Below are positions 1 to 6,198 of a DNA stretch of 8,863 nucleotides, one piece after another. This stretch comes from Phycisphaerales bacterium (GTDB taxonomy: Bacteria; Planctomycetota; Phycisphaerae; Tepidisphaerales; Tepidisphaeraceae). The position numbers and the translations under genes are program-made. Numbering within the stretch: position 1 is the first letter of the stretch; every line of letters starts with the position of its first letter. Location of the stretch: assembly GCA_003153655.1 (NCBI GenBank), contig PMAK01000122.1, positions 20,625 to 29,487 of the forward strand, given 5' to 3'. The notes under the pieces are model-generated. The model saw nothing but the letters and a program-made list of their open reading frames with translations. It made no database searches and had not been told where the DNA came from.

Positions 1-725
1 AATTTTTGCCGGGCGCTGTCCCACCAGCTTCCGCCAAACCAGATGCACGTGTAGTTGATGTACCATCCGGGTTCCTCCGGAAGATAACCCGCCAGCGTAA
101 TCCGGCCGGATGGATCAATGCGATTAAGAGCCGCCGCATATGCATCCAATTCAGCAATGGTCCGCGGCGCGCGATTGGGGTCCAGCCCCTGCGATTCAAG
201 CTTGGCGGCGCCCTCGCGAAAAATCTGCTTGTTGTAGTAAAGCCCCAGATCATACGCCGTGCTCACTAGGCCATAGAGATGATTGTCGTAGCGACATTCA
301 TCCCAGAACACTTTCTTGTACGCCTTGGCGGCAATCCCACGCTCCGCGGCCATTTCGTCCAGTGGCTCCAGCGAATCCAAAGCAGCGAACTGCGGAATAT
401 TTTGGTTATAAAGCCCCGCCACATCCGGCGGCGCGCCGGCGGCTATCGAAACCAGCGTCTTCTGCTCGATATTGCTCGTCGAGAGATATCGCACATAAAT
501 ATGCTTCTCACGACCGATGGTTGAGTTGAAATCCTCAACAATCTGCCGCATCGCCAATTCTTCCTCGTCCGTCCATTTCTCCCAATAATCGACGATGACG
601 CAACCCTTCGGCACCTCATCACCCGCGCGCGGGCCGAAGACAAGCACACCCAGCCCGGCCAAAACCATGGCGGCGACGACAACGTGTTTGGCTCCGCTCA
701 GAATTCCCGTGCCGAACGATGACAT
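1..725 (-). CDS. ABC-transporter extracellular sugar-binding protein, family 1 (3' part missing)
   Basis: Translation from the ATG at 725 gives 241 codons open to the window edge, so the C-terminal half or more lies outside. It resembles family-1 solute-binding proteins (COG1653, UgpB/MalE-like), which capture oligosaccharides outside the membrane for an ABC importer. Visible family features are a beta-strand start with VDYWEKWTDEEE (about 45-56), SIAAGAPPDVAGLY (93-106), the LGLYYNKQIFREG hinge-region motif (160-172), and a Trp/aromatic-rich stretch ending in WFGGSWWD. Residues 14-30 form a hydrophobic segment with no lipobox cysteine, so it is probably anchored by an N-terminal helix rather than as a lipoprotein. 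AAGGG lies 5 nt before the chosen ATG. An in-frame ATG at 749 would add MGARIRAS and begin 6 nt after the upstream stop, but has no Shine-Dalgarno. The 30-nt gap suggests cotranscription with the giant hydrolase gene. Permease genes would be expected beyond position 1. Confidence 0.85.
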   Translation of the reverse strand, partial: MSSFGTGILSGAKHVVVAAMVLAGLGVLVFGPRAGDEVPKGCVIVDYWEKWTDEEELAMRQIVEDFNSTIGREKHIYVRYLSTSNIEQKTLVSIAAGAPPDVAGLYNQNIPQFAALDSLEPLDEMAAERGIAAKAYKKVFWDECRYDNHLYGLVSTAYDLGLYYNKQIFREGAAKLESQGLDPNRAPRTIAELDAYAAALNRIDPSGRITLAGYLPEEPGWYINYTCIWFGGSWWDSARQK

Positions 726-755
726 GCTGGCCCTTATCCTGGCTCCCATCCGCGG

Positions 756-3700
756 TCAGGCGCGCGGATGATGATTGCTCCCGAGTTTCCCGTGAGTGCG
801 ATTGAGCGCCGCGGCAGAAGGCGCAACGCTCTTCTGGTTTTGATTCTGATCCGACAAGACAATCTGGGACAAATCAGTATCGCTACTATCATTCATCCCA
901 CTATCGGCTATCAGCGGCTGCACCGTGCTCAGTGAAAGCGTGACGACAGCCAGATTCGGCGCGCTAGCAGGCAGCACAGCCGCCGCGATATTCGACTGCT
1001 TGCCCATGTTCGCCATAAGCAAACTGAAATCATCGCCGCTGACGACGCCGTCATAGTTGAAGTCACCCTTGTCCCATCCGGACACCGCCTTCCCGAGATT
1101 TCCCGCAATGAGGGTGAAATCTTCCCCATTCACCACGCCATCCAGATTCGCATCGCCATAGAGCGCATATTTGACTTCGATCTGCCCCGACGAAAGCCCC
1201 GCTGGATTTCCCGGATCGGCGGAATCCGCATATCCGATGCCATACGCGCTGTTAGCTGCGGCAAAAGCGCTGTTGATCCCCAAGCCGTTCCAGAGCCCGT
1301 TCGCATAACCGCTGGCAAGCAGCGCCTTCACCGATGCGATCGGATCAGCCGCGCTCCCATAGTTGATCAGTAGCGTATTGCCACCCAAATTGATCGTCCC
1401 GTTGCTCGACAGGCTGTTCACCTCCAACACCGTCCCCGTCCCGCCAACGGTCGCGGTCGCCCCCGTCGCCAAGGATAGCTGCGCGACGTAGGTCGAGTCG
1501 CCAAACGCGATGCTCGCGCTATTCCCCACGTTCACGATCGATTCATACGTCACAGTCCCGCCGCCGGTCTGCGTCAATGTCACGCCGGAATCAATCGTCA
1601 TCGGGTTGGCGATGATTAGCGTCGCTCCCGCGGCAACATCAAACGTTGTATTGCTCGCCAGCGTTATCGGCAGATCCAGTTCCGCTGTCCCCTGATCCAC
1701 TTCAACCACGGCCCCGTTCGACCCGCTCCCCTGCAACGTCAAAACTCCCGCGCCGGCAATTACATATTCACTCGCACTATTGAAGTGCAACGTCCCCGCC
1801 GTAATTCCCCCGTTTGAAAACACCGTCTGCACCGGCGGCGTCGCATCCAGGAAATCAGCCTCTGCCCCCGCCGAATTTGGAACTGTTCCCGTCGTCCAGT
1901 CTGTCGAAAGATTCCAACTTCCGCTCGTGGTGATAGCCCAAATCGCGGCCCCCGTCTTCGATGGAAACGCCTTGGCAATCGCCTGCTGCGCCACCGAACT
2001 CTGCATAAACGTGTTCCATACCAGATTCGATCGCGAATTCTCCGCCGATATCAGCGTCATCCCCACGTCAATCCCGAGCACCAGGGGACTGGTCCAGTTT
2101 TTCAGCGGATTGAACGCATCCACGAATCCATATTTCAGGTAAGTCGATTTTCCGTAGGTCTGCTGCATGGCTTCCAGCGCATCGATCGAAAGCCGCGGCT
2201 CAAACTCCAGGCTCCCGCCCGGCGCTGTCGGAACCACCGTTCCATCGATCGGGCCATCAGCCGGCGGACCGCCCCACACGGTATATCCGTTGATTCCCTC
2301 CGACGGCGTAAGCCCCCAGATATTCGGGCCATAATCGGAGTAAGTGGAATTCAAATTGATCTCGAATTGCCGCTGCGCCAGCGTCGCGCTCTGCGAATTC
2401 TGATAATAATTCAGCCCACTGCTGTCAGTCAGACCCTGCAGATCAAACCATGCCTGCGGATACTGCTCCGTGAACAAAGCCGCATCGTCAGCCTCGATAA
2501 ATGTATACCCCGCGTATGTCTCCGACGGCGAGCGCGACCACGCGTTCCACGATGCCGTCGTCGTCGGAAACGTCGGCGACCCCAGCCCCAGCAGGTACAG
2601 CAGCGCCGCCTCGCTGAAATCGCCGTATCCGCCGGAGAATCCGCTCTCGGGAGTCCATGCGCCGTAAAATATGCCGCTGGGCTGTTGCATCCACGACCAA
2701 TTCACGCGGTCATACAACTGCATCGCCACCGTCTGTAGCGGCGTTCCCGCCCAATATTGCGCGACGTCCAGCACCCCAGCCATCAGTTCAGCCGTATCCA
2801 CCGAAGATACTTCGCTCGTTCCGTATCGCGCCCCGGTCGTCTCGTTCAGGAAGTGATAGAAAAACCCGTTGACGTTGGCACCGCTGTTGTAAAGAAAGTC
2901 AATCGTCGTGAGCGCTCGCTGATAGGCATTGGCATGTGAGAGCCAGCCGCGCGCATCCCCGATCGTAAGCGCCGACAGACCAAATCCCACCGCCGCGATG
3001 CTCGAATCCGCCGCTGGGCTGCCCCCATTGGCGTTCGCGCTGTCCGGCACCAGCCCGGTGCTGGCGTTCGTCTCGTCCCAGTAGTACAGCACTTCGCGAT
3101 TTTCCAGATCGTTCAGAAAGGCCTGATCCGTCGCGCTGTAAATACCAGCCCCCGGCGCCAAATTGCTTCCAACGCCGACGCTGCTGAATGTGGCGGTGCA
3201 AAGCGCGCCGGTGTTGTGGGAGGTAACAGCCAATCCCGCGAGGGCGGTTGTGTTGAGGGCGACTATCTGGCTTGGGCCGACCTGAACCCAGGTTATCCCG
3301 TCCGTCGAATAATATGCGGTAAAGGAGTTGCCCAATCGCGGCAGTTCCAGTCCCACTGGAGCCGGAGTCGGACCGCCGGCTGGCGAACTGATCTCCTGAC
3401 TCGCCGAGCCCCCGGCGGATGTCCGCCATTCAAACGTAATCCCGTTGGTCGGCGATACCAGCACCGCGGCGAAAGCTGATCCGGCCGTGACATCGTTCCG
3501 GATCATCACGCCCGCCTTCGCCCAGGCATTGGTGTTCGTGATCGAATCGACGTATGCCATCACGCTGCCATTGCCGATCATCGTCGTGCTGGCAAAGTTA
3601 AACTGATCGGCGGTGCCCCAAATATCTGACCCGTTTCCTGAAATCGTATAGGTATCACTCGGCGCATCGTAATCAGCCGACCCACCGAACGCCGGCGCGC

Positions 3701-4898
3701 CAATGTCATTGTCCGCCCAACCCCCTTCAACCAGGCTCACATCCGAAAACGTGGCTGTGTTCTGCGCCGCGCTGTTATTCGACGAATCCCACAAGCCCGC
3801 CAGCACCGTTGCGCTCGGCATCGCGATCGCCTCGGCCGCGCCAATTTGCGTCCAGTTGACATCATTTGTCGAGTAAAACGCGCTAAAGGTGTTTCCTTGA
3901 TCCGTCAACTCCAGCCAGCCAGGGCCGCTGACAGCCAGCGACGCGGACGAAACCGATCCGCTCGCCGCGCGCCATTCAAACGTCGCCACATTCTGCGGGG
4001 AGATGGACACCCCGGCAAAGAGCGATCCGGCCGTGGTGTCCGCCCGAATCATCACGCCCGCCTGCGCGGTCGGATTCGTATTGGTGAGAGAATCCACCAG
4101 CGCACTGACCGTCCCATTGCCGGTCATTGCGTAGTTGGTGAAATTGAATTGATCGGAACTGCCGCCGATGCCAGTTCCGCTTCCGGTAACCGTAAAGACA
4201 TTTACCGTCCCGTTATACCCCGCCCACCCCGGCAATGGCGGCGACCCAATATCATTATCCGACCATCCCGTCGGAAGAACGCTCACATTGGAAAACGTCG
4301 CGGTCGTCGTCTCGGAGCCGTTAGCAGACGCCACGCCCAATCCCACCAGCGCGCTCGTCCCAAGCGTAACCCCTTGAACAGATCCCAGCTTTGTCCAAGT
4401 CGCGCCGGTGCTCGAGTAGTAGCCCGTGACCGTGGAACCCGAAAGCGTCAGTTCCAAAAATTCCGGCGCGTGAATCCCAACGGTCGAAGTTTGGCTTCCC
4501 GTGGTCCCGTCACTGCTGCGTGAAACAAAAGTAACTCCGTTGGTTGCGGTAACGAAAATTCCCGCCAGTGCGGACGAAGCGCTGCTGTCGTTGCGAAACA
4601 TGATTCCCGCTTCGGCCAGCGCATTGGTATTGGTTAGCGAATTGACATCCGCGACAGCAGTCCCGTTGCCCGCGAATGTTTCATATGCAAAGTTAAACTG
4701 ATCTGAATTTCCCCCGACTCCGGCGCCACCGCCGACGACCGTGTAAACCCCGTTGGAATACGTCGATGATCCCGCCTGCGCGGGCGAACCTATATCCTGA
4801 TCGGAACCAAGCAGTCCAGCCGAAAGCAGCAGCCTGCATTCCAACGTTTCGATGATGGCATCACACGCCGAGGTTAACTTTTGATGGTTGATCCGCAC
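756..4898 (-). CDS. Giant multidomain extracellular GH144-like glycoside hydrolase with LEPR-XLL-like N-terminus and dockerin
   Basis: This 1380-residue protein is probably exported and degrades a glucan outside the cell. Domains in order are: an N-terminal LEPR-XLL-like motif, LECRLLLSA (19-27), with Cys where Pro is usual and no classical signal peptide; three tandem beta-sandwich modules (about 33-207, 214-390 and 396-576), each starting near D(N)DIG, carrying DQFNF and AG(I/V)M(F/I)R, and resembling DUF1349/laminin-G-like folds; a PF10091 'glycoamylase'/GH144-like catalytic domain (about 588-978); a Gly/Thr/Asn-rich autotransporter-type beta-strand region (about 985-1190); a type I dockerin-like pair of calcium loops, DANLDGVVNGED (1249-1260) and DFNYDGVVSGDD (1279-1290); and an 80-residue polar tail. 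Candidate catalytic acids shared with the neighbouring paralog are E696 and D701 (SEVSSVDT) and E763 (DFSE). The start is GTG with GGAG 6 nt upstream and an in-frame TAA two codons before it, so no longer start exists. Substrate is inferred only: characterised GH144 enzymes cut beta-1,2-glucan. Confidence 0.88.
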   Translation of the reverse strand: MRINHQKLTSACDAIIETLECRLLLSAGLLGSDQDIGSPAQAGSSTYSNGVYTVVGGGAGVGGNSDQFNFAYETFAGNGTAVADVNSLTNTNALAEAGIMFRNDSSASSALAGIFVTATNGVTFVSRSSDGTTGSQTSTVGIHAPEFLELTLSGSTVTGYYSSTGATWTKLGSVQGVTLGTSALVGLGVASANGSETTTATFSNVSVLPTGWSDNDIGSPPLPGWAGYNGTVNVFTVTGSGTGIGGSSDQFNFTNYAMTGNGTVSALVDSLTNTNPTAQAGVMIRADTTAGSLFAGVSISPQNVATFEWRAASGSVSSASLAVSGPGWLELTDQGNTFSAFYSTNDVNWTQIGAAEAIAMPSATVLAGLWDSSNNSAAQNTATFSDVSLVEGGWADNDIGAPAFGGSADYDAPSDTYTISGNGSDIWGTADQFNFASTTMIGNGSVMAYVDSITNTNAWAKAGVMIRNDVTAGSAFAAVLVSPTNGITFEWRTSAGGSASQEISSPAGGPTPAPVGLELPRLGNSFTAYYSTDGITWVQVGPSQIVALNTTALAGLAVTSHNTGALCTATFSSVGVGSNLAPGAGIYSATDQAFLNDLENREVLYYWDETNASTGLVPDSANANGGSPAADSSIAAVGFGLSALTIGDARGWLSHANAYQRALTTIDFLYNSGANVNGFFYHFLNETTGARYGTSEVSSVDTAELMAGVLDVAQYWAGTPLQTVAMQLYDRVNWSWMQQPSGIFYGAWTPESGFSGGYGDFSEAALLYLLGLGSPTFPTTTASWNAWSRSPSETYAGYTFIEADDAALFTEQYPQAWFDLQGLTDSSGLNYYQNSQSATLAQRQFEINLNSTYSDYGPNIWGLTPSEGINGYTVWGGPPADGPIDGTVVPTAPGGSLEFEPRLSIDALEAMQQTYGKSTYLKYGFVDAFNPLKNWTSPLVLGIDVGMTLISAENSRSNLVWNTFMQSSVAQQAIAKAFPSKTGAAIWAITTSGSWNLSTDWTTGTVPNSAGAEADFLDATPPVQTVFSNGGITAGTLHFNSASEYVIAGAGVLTLQGSGSNGAVVEVDQGTAELDLPITLASNTTFDVAAGATLIIANPMTIDSGVTLTQTGGGTVTYESIVNVGNSASIAFGDSTYVAQLSLATGATATVGGTGTVLEVNSLSSNGTINLGGNTLLINYGSAADPIASVKALLASGYANGLWNGLGINSAFAAANSAYGIGYADSADPGNPAGLSSGQIEVKYALYGDANLDGVVNGEDFTLIAGNLGKAVSGWDKGDFNYDGVVSGDDFSLLMANMGKQSNIAAAVLPASAPNLAVVTLSLSTVQPLIADSGMNDSSDTDLSQIVLSDQNQNQKSVAPSAAALNRTHGKLGSNHHPRA

Positions 4899-4904
4899 AA
4901 ATTA

Positions 4905-4908
4905 CTCC
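4905..4908 (-). promoter_or_regulatory. Shine-Dalgarno (GGAG) for the GTG-started giant hydrolase
   Basis: GGAG lies 6 nt upstream of GTG at 4898. It supports this non-ATG start together with the in-frame TAA immediately upstream (TAA-TTT-GTG). Confidence 0.6.
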
Positions 4909-4994
4909 ACTGGATCATACCCCATTCCAGGCCTCGACATGCGCGCAAAATCCTCACCTTCGCCGCCCACAAATGTCACGCGGCACAACATCAA

Positions 4995-5062
4995 AACCAG
5001 GGGAAGTGCCTGATCACGCATCGCCGTCTCGGCGGTGCGCATCAGGCACTTTCCCTCTGGTT
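4995..5062. repeat. Long near-perfect inverted repeat (REP-like hairpin or terminator)
   Basis: The arms pair along almost the whole 68 nt: AACCAG with CTGGTT (outer 6 bp), GGG with CCC, AA with TT, GTGCCTGAT with ATCAGGCAC (9 bp), CGCAT with GTGCG (one G-U type pair), and CGCCG with CGGCG around a TCT loop. Only two single-base bulges and one 2x1 internal loop interrupt about 30 bp. It sits 33 nt after the stop of the PEP-CTERM gene and 96 nt before the GTG of the giant hydrolase. On the minus strand the stem runs into a short TTTT, so it could act as a terminator or a 3'-end stabiliser. The length and GTGCCTGA/TCAGGCAC core also recall REP-type palindromes moved by RAYT (Y1) transposases. 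No second copy is seen in this window, so the choice is open. Confidence 0.8.
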
Positions 5063-5095
5063 GCGGAGGAGGGTGTAATGCCGTCCTTACCCAAT

Positions 5096-5980
5096 TTACG
5101 CGGTACGGTTTCGGCGTCGCGCCAACAGCGCCATGCCGCCAAGCCCTAGTACGCTGAGAGTCGCCGGCTCAGGCACGGTGGCCCCGGTAAACGTCGCGTC
5201 ATCTGCGAACGCGCTTTGACCGCCGGTGTTGCCGTCCAGGCCTCCATTATTCCAGCCGATCAACAACTCGGCGCTGACCGCGCCGGCTGGCGCAATTCCA
5301 CTCACGGAATAGGGAGCCCAGGCCGTGGAGCCATTCTGGGGCCCACTGGTCTGAACGAAGCTCGTTACGGAACCTGCCGGGATATCCGTTTCGTCCGTAC
5401 CGAGCGTAATGCCACGGCTATTCAGGAATCGCAATTGAAGATACGAATACATGTCGCCCGTGTTCGTGGTCACACCCGGGCTGGTTTCCGTCTGATTGGC
5501 AAGGGTAACGGCATTGTAGCCCTCGCCTGGCCCCGTCCCATCCTGAAACGAAAACAGGGACGAGAACGTATAGGCCGTTCCACCCGCGACCGCCGCGCCG
5601 CCATCAGTGGCGGTAACGGTCTGCGACGCAGATCCGCTCTGCGTGAAGTTCTGGAGCCAGAAACTCCAGCCGCTCGCTGGCGGTCCCGGATTCACAATCG
5701 GCTCTGCACTATAGAACTGATCCCGCGCACCGGGATTCGTATAACCGAAATCTGGGTTCGCGGCTGGGGACATATACCAACCTGGTAAGCCTGGCGTGTT
5801 CGTTCCGCCAGTCTGGGCCGTTCCGCTCGTCCCGGTGTCATTGTTCGGTGGAGTGCTGTTGCTGTTCGGCAGATTCCACTGCGGATTCACAATTTGCGCA
5901 CTCGCTGAAGTCCCTGAAAGAAACATGCAAAGTGAAGTGCTCGCCACGGCAGCAGCACTCAGACCCAAAAATCGACGCAT
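5096..5980 (-). CDS. PEP-CTERM sorting-domain surface protein, putative carbohydrate-binding
   Basis: This 294-residue exported protein has a signal peptide at about 1-28 (MRRF, a hydrophobic core, then SASA before Q29) and a C-terminal PEP-CTERM signal at 269-294: VPEP, the hydrophobic helix TLSVLGLGGMALLA, then RRRNR. PEP-CTERM proteins are processed by an exosortase at the membrane and end up on the surface or in extracellular matrix; no exosortase is in this window. Residues 29-65 are Asn/Thr/Gly/Pro-rich linker. The body (about 66-265) has a FQDGTGPGEGYN segment, YSYLQLRFLN and a C-terminal WAPYSVSG...APAGAVSAELLIGW...QSAFADDATF pattern typical of jelly-roll (galactose-binding-like) modules, where the final DD strand follows a ligand-facing edge. 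This suggests glycan binding but no named family is certain. It lies between the two GH144-like genes. TAAGGAGGT fixes the start. Confidence 0.88.
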   Translation of the reverse strand: MRRFLGLSAAAVASTSLCMFLSGTSASAQIVNPQWNLPNSNSTPPNNDTGTSGTAQTGGTNTPGLPGWYMSPAANPDFGYTNPGARDQFYSAEPIVNPGPPASGWSFWLQNFTQSGSASQTVTATDGGAAVAGGTAYTFSSLFSFQDGTGPGEGYNAVTLANQTETSPGVTTNTGDMYSYLQLRFLNSRGITLGTDETDIPAGSVTSFVQTSGPQNGSTAWAPYSVSGIAPAGAVSAELLIGWNNGGLDGNTGGQSAFADDATFTGATVPEPATLSVLGLGGMALLARRRNRTA

Positions 5981-5984
5981 AACA

Positions 5985-5993
5985 ACCTCCTTA
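5985..5993 (-). promoter_or_regulatory. Full-length Shine-Dalgarno (TAAGGAGGT) of the PEP-CTERM gene
   Basis: TAAGGAGGT is fully complementary to the 16S anti-Shine-Dalgarno core and sits 4 nt upstream of ATG at 5980. It is by far the strongest site in front of any gene here and suggests high translation of this surface protein. Confidence 0.8.
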
Positions 5994-6066
5994 AGACATG
6001 TGATTGTCTGACGGTTCGTCTCAAGTAAACGCTACCCAAGTCCAATCGCCCGACGAAAACTTATAC

Positions 6067-6094
6067 AATTTAACATTCCTGACATTACTAACAA
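6067..6094 (-). promoter_or_regulatory. Possible sigma70-type promoter for the PEP-CTERM gene
   Basis: In the AT-richer gap upstream of the PEP-CTERM gene, TTGTTA (6089-6094) and TAAATT (6067-6072) are spaced by 16 nt, each matching 4 of 6 consensus positions. A TATAAG follows directly downstream as an alternative -10. It lies just after the putative terminator and would give a leader of roughly 80 nt. Planctomycete promoter consensus is poorly known, so this is a weak call. Confidence 0.25.
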
Positions 6095-6138
6095 AAAAAA
6101 CGTTATCGCGGAATGCGAAAACCATCTCGCGAAAAACG
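6093..6138 (-). terminator. Probable intrinsic terminator of the pseudopilin-hydrolase unit
   Basis: Reading the minus strand downstream of the hydrolase stop, CGTT-TT-TCGCG can pair with CGCGA-T-AACG, giving 4 bp and 5 bp stems separated by a small internal loop and closed by a 17-nt loop. The stem is followed immediately by eight T residues. The T-run directly after a GC-containing stem is the main support; the long loop makes the hairpin modest. Confidence 0.5.
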
Positions 6139-6166
6139 ACGACCCAATTTCAAAAGCACCTCCTTA
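6103..6166 (-). other. Strong orphan Shine-Dalgarno followed by a 16-codon TTG micro-ORF
   Basis: A second TAAGGAGGT (6158-6166), identical to the one before the PEP-CTERM gene, is followed 4 nt later by TTG (6153) and an Arg-rich 16-residue frame (MKLGRRFSRDGFRIPR) ending in TAA at 6103. The stop lies inside the right arm of the putative terminator, 2 nt before its T-run. A leader peptide is possible, but an SD-like purine run by chance and a TTG start make this tentative. Confidence 0.2.
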
Positions 6167-6167
6167 G

Positions 6168-6186
6168 GGCTGGTTTCATTCCAGCC
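6168..6186. repeat. Short inverted repeat just after the hydrolase gene
   Basis: GGCTGG and CCAGCC form a 6-bp stem with a 7-nt loop (TTTCATT), 12 nt past the hydrolase stop, immediately before the orphan TAAGGAGGT. No T-run follows on the minus strand, so it is not a good terminator by itself. It could be a 3'-end stabilising hairpin. Confidence 0.4.
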
Positions 6187-6198
6187 TTCTTATGTTCT

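Noticed and set aside
443..682. 79-codon minus-strand frame inside the binding-protein gene
   Set aside because: It is a different frame of the recognisable solute-binding protein, which runs off the window edge.
3846..4523. 225-codon plus-strand open frame and other long frames opposite the real genes
   Set aside because: They are Arg/Pro/Ala-rich shadow frames opposite well-supported minus-strand domains and have no recognisable motifs.
4914..4919. TATGAT on the minus strand as a -10 box for the giant hydrolase
   Set aside because: It would place the transcript start in or next to the Shine-Dalgarno at 4905-4908, and no -35 lies at suitable spacing.
5169..5177. TCAGGCACG as a second copy of the hairpin core
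   Set aside because: It is within the codons for the VPEP motif and has no paired arm nearby.
6024..6036. GTAAACGCTAC as a LacI-family operator
   Set aside because: One half looks right but the other matches only three bases, and it lies well downstream of the candidate promoter.
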